Of a stretch of DNA of 10,643 nt, positions 1 to 7,882 are shown piece by piece. The DNA is from Desulfuromonadaceae bacterium (lineage in GTDB: Bacteria; Desulfobacterota; Desulfuromonadia; Desulfuromonadales; Geopsychrobacteraceae): the NCBI GenBank assembly GCA_030639985.1, contig DAOWKG010000170.1, positions 1 to 10,643 of the forward strand. The letters are read 5' to 3'. A program made the translations under genes and the position numbers. Position 1 is the first letter of the stretch. Each line of letters opens with the position of its first letter. A model generated the notes under the pieces. That model had not been told where the DNA came from. It worked only from the letters and a program-made list of their open reading frames with translations, and searched no databases.

Positions 1-2
1 AT

Positions 3-1358
3 TTTACCAACATCAACATCGGCGGCATCAGCAGTGACGGCAAGGATGGTGTCAGCGACGTTTCCTACCTTATGCTTGAGGTGGTTGAAGAACTGCACAT
101 CCTGCAACCGGGCAGCTCGGTCCATATCAGCAGCAAAACCCCAGATCGCTTCCTGCATGCCGCCTGCAAAGTTATCCGCCAGGGACACGGCTATCCTTCG
201 GTTTTCAATCCGGATGTCTACACAATTGAATTGATGCGTCAGGGAAAATCTCTGCAGGATGCCCGCGAAGGTGGTTGCAGCGGCTGTATCGAGGTCGGTG
301 CTTTCGGCAAGGAAGCCTATATTCTGACCGGCTATCTGAATGTTCCTAAAATTCTGGAAATTACCCTTAACAACGGAATCGATCCCGTCAGTGGAAAAAT
401 GGTCGGGATCGAAACCGGCAATCCTCGCAAATTCGAGAGCTATGCGGAACTGTACGCAGCGTTCCTCAAGCAACTCAATTTCATTGTCGACACCAAAATT
501 CGGGTCAGCAACTATATCGACCGGATGTTCGCCAAGTACGCCCCGGCTCCCTTTCTTTCGGTAGTGATTGAGGACTGTATCAGCAAAGGAAAAGATTATT
601 ACGACGCCGGGCCACGCTACAACACCAACTATATCCAGTGCACCGGGCTGGGAACGGTCACCGACAGTTTGGCCGCCTTGAAAAAACATGCCTTTGAAGA
701 CCAAACCTTCAGCATGGAACAGATTCTTGCTGCCGTGGCAAAAGACTTTGCCGGAGAAGAATTTTTGCGCCAGACGATCATCAACAAGACCCCCTTCTTT
801 GGCAACGATGATGATTATGCTGATGCTATTGCGCTGCAAATCTACCACGATCTCCTCAACGCAATTGATGGCAAACCAAACGTCAAGGGTGAGACCTTCC
901 ACCTGAACATGCTTTCAACCACTTGTCACATCTATTTCGGCAAGGTGATGGGTGCCACCCCCAATGGCCGCTTTGCCGGAAAATCGATCTCTGACGGTAC
1001 CTCGCCATCCCATGGTGCTGACACCCATGGGCCATCGGCGGTGATCAGATCACTGACCAAACTGGATCACAGTATGTCGGGCGGCACCCTGCTCAATCAA
1101 CGTTTTCTCCCCAGCCTGCTGAAGCGGGACCAGGATATCGTCAAACTCGGGCAGTTGATTCGCAGCTATTTCACCCTTGGTGGCCACCATATTCAATTTA
1201 ACGTCGTCGATACCGCAACCCTCCACGCGGCGCAGGAAAACCCTGAAGAGTACAAAGATCTGCTGGTGCGGATGGCGGGATATAGTGATTATTTCAACGA
1301 TATGAATGGGGATCTACAGCAGGAAGTGATTGAGCGGACGGAGAATGAAGCATTTTGA
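3..1358 (+). CDS. hypD: Glycyl radical enzyme, trans-4-hydroxyproline dehydratase type (HypD/HplG group), C-terminal part
   Basis: The reading frame is open from the left edge, so the N-terminus is outside the window; 451 residues remain, against about 790 for the family. The catalytic loop reads GGCSGCIE, with the thiyl cysteine codon at 285-287 and the general-base glutamate at 291-293. The glycyl radical loop near the C-terminus reads VRMAGYSDYF, with the radical glycine codon at 1278-1280. From recall of the Clostridioides difficile HypD sequence, similarity runs along the whole piece, for example LTGYLNVPKILE, KTPFFGNDDDYAD, TTCHIYFG and GGTLLNQRF. HypD removes water from trans-4-hydroxy-L-proline to give pyrroline-5-carboxylate; the close relative HplG cleaves a C-N bond of hydroxy-D-proline instead, and I cannot separate the two here. 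Odd point: a second cysteine (276-278) lies three residues before the catalytic one, where I recall Thr in HypD. No pyrroline-5-carboxylate reductase gene is in the window. The enzyme is cytoplasmic and oxygen-sensitive, and needs the activase downstream. Confidence 0.85.
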   Translation, partial: FTNINIGGISSDGKDGVSDVSYLMLEVVEELHILQPGSSVHISSKTPDRFLHAACKVIRQGHGYPSVFNPDVYTIELMRQGKSLQDAREGGCSGCIEVGAFGKEAYILTGYLNVPKILEITLNNGIDPVSGKMVGIETGNPRKFESYAELYAAFLKQLNFIVDTKIRVSNYIDRMFAKYAPAPFLSVVIEDCISKGKDYYDAGPRYNTNYIQCTGLGTVTDSLAALKKHAFEDQTFSMEQILAAVAKDFAGEEFLRQTIINKTPFFGNDDDYADAIALQIYHDLLNAIDGKPNVKGETFHLNMLSTTCHIYFGKVMGATPNGRFAGKSISDGTSPSHGADTHGPSAVIRSLTKLDHSMSGGTLLNQRFLPSLLKRDQDIVKLGQLIRSYFTLGGHHIQFNVVDTATLHAAQENPEEYKDLLVRMAGYSDYFNDMNGDLQQEVIERTENEAF

Positions 1359-1370
1359 TTAAAACCAGTA

Positions 1371-1615
1371 TAGCCACCAAGACACCAAGAAAAACAGGTT
1401 CAAAATATTTTTAACGGAGAGGCGGAGAGTTGCAGAGAAAGTCAAAAAAGATTTTTAAGATTTTAATGTCCAAACATAAAAGCTTCTCAAATTTTGTTGT
1501 GGTTTTAAAACCTTAAAAAAAGATGTTGATTGTGATTTTCTCTCCGTTTCTCCGCCTCTCCGTTAAAATGGTTTCGGTCTCGTTTTTCTTGGTGTCCTTG
1601 GCGCCTTGGTGGCTA
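1371..1615. repeat. Palindromic intergenic element with nested 8-bp tandem repeats
   Basis: Two arms, about 1371-1443 and 1537-1615, are imperfect inverted copies of each other around an AT-rich centre of about 90 bp. Each arm has an outer and an inner block of short tandem units. The left outer block is CACCAAGA twice (1375-1390); the right outer block is three units of the form CTTGGTG/CTTGGCG (about 1589-1612). The inner blocks are units of the form CGGAGAGG on the left (about 1413-1438) and TCTCTCCG, TTTCTCCG, CCTCTCCG on the right (1540-1561). The centre also has the 12-bp palindrome GGTTTTAAAACC at 1501-1512. No protein is encoded. In RNA it would fold into a very long hairpin between the glycyl radical enzyme and its activase, which could end or process the transcript. 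It resembles the short repeat clusters scattered through many environmental bacterial genomes; whether it is mobile (MITE- or REP-like) cannot be told from one copy. Confidence 0.85.
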
Positions 1616-1636
1616 ACATAAGATTTCAGGACTATC

Positions 1637-2545
1637 ATGCAACAACCTCTCATCTTCGATATCAAACGCTATGCCATCAACGATGGCCCCGGCATCCGTA
1701 TCACCATCTTTTTTAAAGGTTGTCCGCTCTCCTGCATCTGGTGCCATAACCCCGAAAGTATCTCGGCCAAACCGCAAAAAATGTACAATCCAGGCAAATG
1801 TATCGGTTGCGGCGAATGTGTGAAAGCCTGCCCGAATCATGCCTGTAGTTTGACTCAGGATGGGATCATCACCGACCTGCAGCGTTGCAATCTCAGCGGT
1901 CAATGTGCAGCGATATGCCCGACCCTGGCGACAGAGATTTCTGGTTATTACAAATCGGCTCCAGAGCTACTGAAAATTATCGAAACAGAGCGTGTCCTGT
2001 TTGACCAGTCTGGCGGCGGAGTCACCTTCTCCGGCGGGGAGCCACTGCTTTACCCCGACTATCTGACTGAAATTCTCGATGTCTGCGGCAATCAACAGAT
2101 TCACCGCAGCGTTGACACCAGTGGCTTTGCCAAACAGGAGCTCCTCCTTGAGGTTGCCAAACGAACCGATTTGTTCCTTTATGACCTCAAACTGATGGAT
2201 TCCGCTAAACACAAGGCATACACCGGGGTCGGCAATGAACTGATCCTTGCCAACCTTGGTGCCCTGGCTGAAACTGGAGCAGCCATCCAGATTCGCATTC
2301 CCTTGATCAAAGGGGTCAATTCTGACTTGAAAAACCTAGCAGCGTCAGCCGCCTTCATCACCAAACTGGCGGGGGAGAAAAAGAGTGTCAATCTCCTCCC
2401 CTATCATGATATAGCCAGTCATAAGTATCAAAAACTGGGAGAAAACTATCTGGCTGACAAGCTGCAGGAACCAGACGATGTTGACCTGCGACAGGCTATC
2501 GACTGCTTTACTGCCCACGACTTGTTAACCGTTGTCGGCGGCTGA
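1637..2545 (+). CDS. Glycyl radical enzyme activating enzyme (radical SAM, two-cluster ferredoxin insert)
   Basis: This 302-residue protein is a PflA-type activase that cleaves S-adenosylmethionine to put the radical on the glycine of the enzyme encoded just upstream. The radical SAM motif is CPLSCIWC (Cys29, Cys33, Cys36) after the typical YAINDGPGIR start and FFKGCPLSC. A ferredoxin-like insert follows: the first cluster motif is complete (Cys55, 58, 61, 65), but the second reads C-x5-C-x3-C (Cys84, 90, 94), with Ser87 at the usual second cysteine. The SAM-binding GGE motif lies in VTFSGGEPLL around residue 133, and the C-terminus has the usual LLPYHDIASHKYQKLG. The ATG at 1637 fits the family start and has a modest Shine-Dalgarno (CAGGA, about 1627-1631). 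The 245-bp palindromic repeat separates it from its target gene, and two transporter genes follow closely, suggesting an activase-transporter-transporter transcription unit. Confidence 0.93.
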   Translation: MQQPLIFDIKRYAINDGPGIRITIFFKGCPLSCIWCHNPESISAKPQKMYNPGKCIGCGECVKACPNHACSLTQDGIITDLQRCNLSGQCAAICPTLATEISGYYKSAPELLKIIETERVLFDQSGGGVTFSGGEPLLYPDYLTEILDVCGNQQIHRSVDTSGFAKQELLLEVAKRTDLFLYDLKLMDSAKHKAYTGVGNELILANLGALAETGAAIQIRIPLIKGVNSDLKNLAASAAFITKLAGEKKSVNLLPYHDIASHKYQKLGENYLADKLQEPDDVDLRQAIDCFTAHDLLTVVGG

Positions 2546-2556
2546 AATACAACTTC

Positions 2557-3882
2557 ATGGAAAATAAATCCACCCTCAGCTACAAACAGATATTTCTTTT
2601 CTGGCTCCCATTAGCCGCAACCTGGTTGATGATGGCAATTGAAGGGCCGTTTCTGGCGGCGGTTATTGCCCGGTTGGCGGCAGAGAAAATAAATCTGGCC
2701 GCCTACGGGGTAGCTTTTGCTTTTGCCTTGGTAGCAGAATCGCCCATAATCATGCTGATGAGCGCCAGTACGGCATTGTGCCGGGACCGGAAAAGTTACC
2801 GCCAACTCCGCAACTTCTCATTATTCCTCAGCCTGAGCGTCACCCTGTTGCTGGGTCTGTTCCTACTCCCGCCATGTTTTGATCTTATTATTATTAAACT
2901 GCTGGGCTTGCCCATCGAAGTAGCAAAGCTAACCCATACGGCACTGCTCTGGCTGCTCCCCTGGCCGGGGGCAATCGGTATCCGCCGGTTTTATCAAGGG
3001 ATTCTGATCGTCAAACATCAAACCCGCCGGATTGCTGTTTCCACTTCATTACGCCTGCTCACTATGGCAGCTAGCGCCCTACTGCTATATCACTATAGCT
3101 CTCTAGCGGGAGCGATAATTGGTGCCATTGCCTTATCGATCGGAGTAGTCGCCGAAGCACTCCTCACCCGCTATTTGACCCGCTTTGCCATTGCTGAAAT
3201 CCTACAAACCAAGGGTGAATCACAGCAGCAATTAAATTATCGGGAAATTTGGCATTACTATCTTCCCCTCGCCCTTACCCCATTTATCGGCTTATCAATC
3301 CACCCACTGGTTACTTTTTTTCTGGGAAAGGGTCGCGATGCCATCGAATCTTTGGCAGTTATGCCGGTTATTTATGGGCTGACCTTTATCTTCCGTGCTA
3401 TCGGGATTTCATATCAAGAGGTTGCAATTGCACTGCTGGGGGAAAACCGGGACAACTACCCCAAAGTTAGAAACTTTGCCATTGTATTGGGACTACTAAC
3501 CTCGACAGCGTTGTTTTTGATCGCCTTTACTCCACTTAGCGGTTTCTGGTTTCAACAACTATCCGGGCTTGATGACTTGCTAACCAGCTTTGCCACCGTG
3601 CCACTCCAGATATTGGCAATTTTCCCAGCTTTAACGGTGCTTGTATGCTTTCAACGATCAGTTTTGATAGTTACCCGTGCTACCCACCCAATCTCTATTG
3701 CCACCACAATTGAAGCTGGCACCATTTTTTTGGTTTTATTACTGGCACTGTTATACCTTCCCCTTTCGGGTGTCGTTGCCGCCGCATCTGCCTACGTCAT
3801 CGGTCGCTTACTGGCAGTAGCAGCACTGCAACGCTCGGTAATCCCGCAACTGCAGCAACTAACCAAAAAGGGAGGATTCTGA
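2557..3882 (+). CDS. MATE/MOP-superfamily integral membrane transporter, ANK-like
   Basis: A 441-residue very hydrophobic protein with about 12 predicted transmembrane helices in two related halves; each half opens with a helix of similar form (FLFWLPLAATWLMMAIEGP near residue 13 and WHYYLPLALTPFIGLSIHP near residue 230). This is the pattern of the MATE/MOP flippase superfamily, and the two openings resemble those of the ANK (progressive ankylosis) group more than the drug-exporting NorM group, judged from memory. The substrate is unknown. It starts 11 bp after the activase stop codon without a clear Shine-Dalgarno, suggesting translational coupling, and the EamA gene follows after 4 bp. The context suggests that it moves a substrate or product of the glycyl radical enzyme pathway, which is inference only. 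A polysaccharide or lipid flippase is the main alternative. Confidence 0.75.
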   Translation: MENKSTLSYKQIFLFWLPLAATWLMMAIEGPFLAAVIARLAAEKINLAAYGVAFAFALVAESPIIMLMSASTALCRDRKSYRQLRNFSLFLSLSVTLLLGLFLLPPCFDLIIIKLLGLPIEVAKLTHTALLWLLPWPGAIGIRRFYQGILIVKHQTRRIAVSTSLRLLTMAASALLLYHYSSLAGAIIGAIALSIGVVAEALLTRYLTRFAIAEILQTKGESQQQLNYREIWHYYLPLALTPFIGLSIHPLVTFFLGKGRDAIESLAVMPVIYGLTFIFRAIGISYQEVAIALLGENRDNYPKVRNFAIVLGLLTSTALFLIAFTPLSGFWFQQLSGLDDLLTSFATVPLQILAIFPALTVLVCFQRSVLIVTRATHPISIATTIEAGTIFLVLLLALLYLPLSGVVAAASAYVIGRLLAVAALQRSVIPQLQQLTKKGGF

Positions 3883-3886
3883 TTCG

Positions 3887-4759
3887 ATGAATCTGCAACG
3901 TCGGGTACTTCTTTACGGCCTAAGTGCCGTTCTGCTCTGGTCAACAGTTGCCACCGCCTTCAAACTATCGCTGCGCTATCTAAGCCCGATTGAGCTCCTC
4001 GTTTACTCCAGTATTGTTGCCACTCTCCTGCTGGGTGCAATTCTCCTCTACCAAGGCAAACTGGGACAAACCCTCAAGTGCAGTGGCAAAGAATACCTGC
4101 TATCGCTGCTCCTCGGACTACTTAACCCGTTTCTCTATTACCTGCTGCTGTTCGAGGCCTATGCACTGCTACCAGCACAGCAGGCACAGCCGCTCAATTA
4201 CACTTGGGCAATTACCCTTTCACTCCTTGCCGTACCACTCCTGAAACAAAAAATTGGCTGGCAACATTGGCTGGCGCTATTGGTGAGTTATTGTGGGGTA
4301 GTGATTATTTCTACCGAAGGGCAACCATTCAGTCTCCAATTCACCGATGGCGTCGGGGTAACTTTAGCGTTGACCAGCACTATCATCTGGTCATTTTACT
4401 GGATTTTCAACATCCGTGACCGCCGTGATCCAATCATCGGCCTGTTTATCAATTTTTTCTTCGGCACCATTTTTGTGATCAGCTACTACCTGCTCACTAC
4501 AGAGTTGCGCCAACCGCCGCTAAGCGGTCTACTTGGTGCCGCTTATATCGGTGCCATTGAAATGGCGATCTGTTTTGTCCTTTGGCTCCGGGCAATGAAG
4601 CAAACCGACAACACCGCCAAAACCAGTAACCTGATCTTTTTAGCGCCGTTTCTCTCCTTGATATTGATCCATTTTATGGTTGGTGAAGAGATCCTCACTG
4701 CTACTTTTATCGGTCTTATTTTGATTATTGCCGGATTGCTGTGCCAACGGCTTAAATAA
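3887..4759 (+). CDS. EamA/DMT-family transporter (10 TM)
   Basis: A 290-residue inner membrane protein with about ten transmembrane helices arranged as two EamA repeats. The first repeat begins with GLSAVLLWSTVATAFKLSLRYLSP near the N-terminus, and the second with LALTSTIIWSFYWIFNIRDR around residue 165. Length and layout are normal for drug/metabolite transporters, many of which export amino acids or related metabolites. The ATG at 3887 has GGAGG at 3871-3875 inside the end of the upstream gene and starts 4 bp after its stop, so the two transporters are almost certainly co-transcribed. The substrate cannot be read from the sequence; an amino acid or a hydroxyproline breakdown product would fit the neighbourhood. 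No convincing intrinsic terminator lies in the 42 bp before the convergent yitT-like gene. Confidence 0.88.
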   Translation: MNLQRRVLLYGLSAVLLWSTVATAFKLSLRYLSPIELLVYSSIVATLLLGAILLYQGKLGQTLKCSGKEYLLSLLLGLLNPFLYYLLLFEAYALLPAQQAQPLNYTWAITLSLLAVPLLKQKIGWQHWLALLVSYCGVVIISTEGQPFSLQFTDGVGVTLALTSTIIWSFYWIFNIRDRRDPIIGLFINFFFGTIFVISYYLLTTELRQPPLSGLLGAAYIGAIEMAICFVLWLRAMKQTDNTAKTSNLIFLAPFLSLILIHFMVGEEILTATFIGLILIIAGLLCQRLK

Positions 4760-4801
4760 TCACCAAAGATGGATAAAAGTACCCTCGTTTTCAATTAAAA
4801 G

Positions 4802-5665
4802 TTAATAGAGCTTGCGCTTGGAAAAAGTTGATCCCAAGACGTTAAAGGTATTCTCAACGATACACAAAGCGTGCTCATCTTGGGTAAAGACAATTTCCTC
4901 CAAGCGTTTGAGCTGAATATTATTGATCACCACCATCAACACCGTCTTAGCTTCGCGACGATAAGCACCGACTGCTGGCACCAGTGTTGTGCCGATTTTC
5001 AAATGGCTCATCAGCTGATCGGCAATTGCATCGGAGTGTGGCGAAATAACAAAAACCAGTTTACGCTGACTGAATAACGACAAGGTATAATCAATGGTCT
5101 GTGCAGCAATGAATACGGCTATCATTGAAGCGATAACAAGATCAGCAGGCATTGAGAAAAAGCAGACAACATAAAGGGTTAAATTAAAACCAAACGCAAA
5201 CTTGCCGATGCCAAGGTTATACTTTTGGTTTAAAATGATCGCCAGAACATCGGCACCGCCATTGGAACCAAGGGAACGGAGGACAATACCACTGCCAAGT
5301 CCGAAGACAGCACCAAAGACAATGGCGGCATAAAATTGGTTCTCAATCGGGATGGGGATATTGATAAACTGGTAGGTCAGCGACACTACCAGCATCGCCA
5401 AGGCACTGTACCAGAGGAACCGGCGTGAGACAAAAAGGTATCCCAAGATAAACATCGGAATATTCAGGAGCAGATAAAGCAAACCCGGATTCAGCCAATC
5501 GGTCTGATAATGGATCAATGAAGCAATCCCGAACAGTCCACCGGGAATAAATTGCTGTGGGGCGGCAATCCCTTTAAGGACAACGGTTTGAATCAGGGTG
5601 CCAACAATTATCAGCCCACAATTCCAAAATATTGAATAAACAAATTTGCGTTTTTTACCGGTCAT
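4802..5665 (-). CDS. YitT family membrane protein (DUF161 + DUF2179)
   Basis: A 287-residue protein with five to six hydrophobic segments in its first 200 residues, followed by a soluble C-terminal domain of about 80 residues. The N-terminal part shows the YitT repeat pattern: FIPGGLFGIASLIHY near residue 39, GLGSGIVLRSLGSNGGADVLA near 120, then NQKYNLGIGKFAFGFN. The tail (KLVFVISPHSDAIADQL to the C-terminus) is the DUF2179 domain. The family is widespread and its molecular function is not settled. The start at 5665 is well supported: reading on the minus strand, GGAAGGA (5672-5678) lies six bases before the ATG. It is convergent with the transporter pair and divergent from uvrB, so it is likely transcribed alone. 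Confidence 0.92.
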   Translation of the reverse strand: MTGKKRKFVYSIFWNCGLIIVGTLIQTVVLKGIAAPQQFIPGGLFGIASLIHYQTDWLNPGLLYLLLNIPMFILGYLFVSRRFLWYSALAMLVVSLTYQFINIPIPIENQFYAAIVFGAVFGLGSGIVLRSLGSNGGADVLAIILNQKYNLGIGKFAFGFNLTLYVVCFFSMPADLVIASMIAVFIAAQTIDYTLSLFSQRKLVFVISPHSDAIADQLMSHLKIGTTLVPAVGAYRREAKTVLMVVINNIQLKRLEEIVFTQDEHALCIVENTFNVLGSTFSKRKLY

Positions 5666-5727
5666 ATCATATCCTTCCGTAATGGTGCAGTTTCATATGC
5701 TGCTGTCCTGTAAAAAAGGCGGGATTC

Positions 5728-5746
5728 TGAACCTCAAAATGGTTCA
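5728..5746. promoter_or_regulatory. Possible operator: perfect 6-bp dyad upstream of uvrB
   Basis: TGAACC and GGTTCA form a perfect inverted repeat with a 7-bp spacer in the yitT/uvrB divergent region. The last base is the A of the possible upstream ATG at 5746, so if uvrB starts at 5797 the dyad lies in its leader. uvrB is a classic SOS gene and the half-site GAAC/GTTC occurs in some LexA boxes, but this spacing does not match a LexA site I know. A chance dyad is possible. Confidence 0.3.
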
Positions 5747-5796
5747 TGTCAACTGCGATTTTCAAGTTTAACAAAAAAATATTATGGATAGAAAAA

Positions 5797-7791
5797 ATGG
5801 CTCAATTTAGATTGCAATCGGACTATCAACCCTGTGGTGACCAACCCCAGGCGATTAAGGAATTGGTCGAAGGAATTGAACGTGGCGACCGTCATCAGGT
5901 ACTGCTCGGCGTCACCGGTTCAGGGAAAACCTTCACCATGGCAAACATGGTCAATCAGTTACAGCGACCGACCTTGGTGCTGGCTCACAACAAAACTTTG
6001 GCAGCACAGCTTTATGCTGAGTTCAAAGAACTGTTTCCCGATAATGCGGTCGAATATTTTGTCAGTTACTACGATTACTACCAACCTGAAGCCTACGTCC
6101 CCTCTACCGATACCTTTATCGACAAGGACAGTTCAATCAACGAAGAGATTGACAAATTACGCCACAGCGCCACCCGTTCACTCCTCTCCCGCCGCGATGT
6201 ATTAATCGTCGCCTCGGTCAGTTGTATCTACGGGCTCGGTTCACCAGAAGCGTACTTTGGCATGTTGATAAAGTTGCAAACCGGGATGGAATTGGATCGC
6301 AACAAGTTTCTCCATAATCTGGTTGAAATTCAATATGAACGCAACGATATTGATTTTCATCGAGGCACCTTCAGGGTCCGGGGTGACAGTGTCGAAATTT
6401 TTCCCGCTTATGAAGAAAAACGCGCTCTGCGGATTGAATTTTTCGGTGATGAAATTGATGCCATCAGTGAAATTGACCCACTGCGGGGCAAAGTAATAGA
6501 CCGCCTTGACAGCACAACTATTTTTCCCGCCAGCCACTATGTTGCCACCAAACCGACCTTGAAACGGGCAATCGGTGAAATTCAAGATGAACTGCAACAA
6601 CGGATTCAGTATTTTCAAGAACGCAACATGCTGTTGGAAGCACAGCGAATTGAACAACGCACCCTCTTCGATATCGAAATGATAGAAGAGATAGGCTATT
6701 GTCAGGGGATCGAAAATTATTCCCGCTTTCTCGACCGACGCAAAGTTGGTGAACCACCGTCTACCCTGTTCTCGTATCTGCCCGATGATGCTCTGATGTT
6801 TATCGACGAAAGTCACGTCAGTGTCAGTCAGGTTGGCGGTATGTATCGTGGCGACCGTTCCCGCAAGGAAACGCTGGTCAACTACGGCTTTCGCCTGCCA
6901 TCGGCACTCGACAATCGACCCCTGATGTTTGAAGAGTTTGCTGCCCGGCAACCACAGACAGTTTACGTTTCTGCCACCCCCGCCGATTATGAAATGGAAA
7001 AAGCAGATGGGGTTTTTGTCGAGCAAGTAATCCGCCCAACCGGTCTGGTTGACCCGCCGATAGAGATTCGTCCCGCCACCGACCAAGTCGATGACCTGAT
7101 CGAAGAAATCCGCATCACGGTTGCGACTAAAGCTCGAGTACTGGTAACCACATTGACCAAACGGATGGCCGAAGACCTCACCAGCTACCTGCAAGAACTC
7201 GATATCCGGGTCAACTACCTCCATTCTGATATCGTTACCATTGAACGAATCCAAATCATCCGTGCCTTACGGGAAGGGGAATTTGACGTACTGGTGGGAA
7301 TTAACTTATTGCGGGAAGGGCTCGACATCCCCGAAGTAGCCCTTGTCACTATTTTGGATGCCGATAAAGAGGGCTTCTTGCGTTCGGCACGTTCACTGAT
7401 CCAGACTTGTGGTCGGACAGCACGAAATGTCAACGGCCGGGTAATCATGTATGCCGACAAGATCACCCGCTCAATGCAAGCCTGTCTTGACGAAACCGAA
7501 CGCCGCCGTACCAAGCAACTGGCTCACAACGAAAAATATGGGATCACCCCCAAATCGATAACCAAACCGCTGCGCTCAATTCTTGATGACATCTCCTCCA
7601 AAGATGATGCGGGGCTGTCTCTGGTGGCCGAAGCTGAAACAGAATATGGTAATCCGGCAGAACTAAAAAAACTGATCATTGAACGAAAACAACAAATGCT
7701 CGCAGCAGCGGCCGATCTCGATTTTGAAAAAGCAGCAAAACTACGCGATCAAATGCTGATATTTGAAAAGTGCGAGTTGGCGTTACGCTGA
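5797..7791 (+). CDS. uvrB: Excinuclease ABC subunit B (UvrB)
   Basis: UvrB is the damage-verifying helicase-like subunit of nucleotide excision repair; it receives DNA from UvrA and recruits UvrC. The 664-residue form chosen here has all landmarks: Walker A GVTGSGKT (Lys44), the beta-hairpin region [21 protein letters not shown], motif II in FIDESHV, YVSATP, the helicase motif region [17 protein letters not shown], and a C-terminal UVR domain ([11 protein letters not shown] to KLRDQM) for UvrC contact. The start at 5797 puts the Walker lysine at 44, next to 45 in E. coli UvrB, and the protein begins [19 protein letters not shown] as in the family. An in-frame ATG at 5746 would add 17 residues; both starts have weak ribosome sites. 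Small departures from the usual signature: [16 protein letters not shown] where RSERSLIQTIGRAARN is common. It is a single gene, convergent with the ThiC-family gene. Confidence 0.97.
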   Translation: MAQFRLQSDYQPCGDQPQAIKELVEGIERGDRHQVLLGVTGSGKTFTMANMVNQLQRPTLVLAHNKTLAAQLYAEFKELFPDNAVEYFVSYYDYYQPEAYVPSTDTFIDKDSSINEEIDKLRHSATRSLLSRRDVLIVASVSCIYGLGSPEAYFGMLIKLQTGMELDRNKFLHNLVEIQYERNDIDFHRGTFRVRGDSVEIFPAYEEKRALRIEFFGDEIDAISEIDPLRGKVIDRLDSTTIFPASHYVATKPTLKRAIGEIQDELQQRIQYFQERNMLLEAQRIEQRTLFDIEMIEEIGYCQGIENYSRFLDRRKVGEPPSTLFSYLPDDALMFIDESHVSVSQVGGMYRGDRSRKETLVNYGFRLPSALDNRPLMFEEFAARQPQTVYVSATPADYEMEKADGVFVEQVIRPTGLVDPPIEIRPATDQVDDLIEEIRITVATKARVLVTTLTKRMAEDLTSYLQELDIRVNYLHSDIVTIERIQIIRALREGEFDVLVGINLLREGLDIPEVALVTILDADKEGFLRSARSLIQTCGRTARNVNGRVIMYADKITRSMQACLDETERRRTKQLAHNEKYGITPKSITKPLRSILDDISSKDDAGLSLVAEAETEYGNPAELKKLIIERKQQMLAAAADLDFEKAAKLRDQMLIFEKCELALR

Positions 7792-7800
7792 CCGATTCAT

Positions 7801-7838
7801 AAAGCTATGCCCTTCCAGCTGATTCAAGGGTCGGGCTT
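7801..7838. terminator. Weak hairpin between convergent uvrB and bzaF
   Basis: AAAGC and GCTTT enclose a second stem, CCCTT with AAGGG, with a 4x4 internal loop and an 11-nt apical loop. It lies 9 bp after the uvrB stop and is followed by a poor T-rich stretch (GACTTTAACT). It could serve both convergent genes, but the stem is interrupted and no U-run is present, so this is a tentative call. Confidence 0.3.
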
Positions 7839-7882
7839 TGACTTTAACTCTACAATCTAACCCCCTCGCGGCAACCTTCAGA

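Noticed and set aside
1371..1615. CRISPR array or insertion sequence
   Set aside because: The tandem units are only 8 bp without spacers, and no transposase or cas gene is near.
5728..5746. Known LexA box
   Set aside because: The half-sites resemble LexA half-sites, but the 7-bp spacer fits neither the E. coli, Bacillus nor Geobacter consensus as I know them; kept only as an unnamed dyad.
6241..7254. Open frame of 337 codons on the minus strand inside uvrB
   Set aside because: It lies wholly antisense to a complete, well-conserved uvrB, shows no recognisable domain and has no ribosome site I can see; it is a codon-bias shadow.
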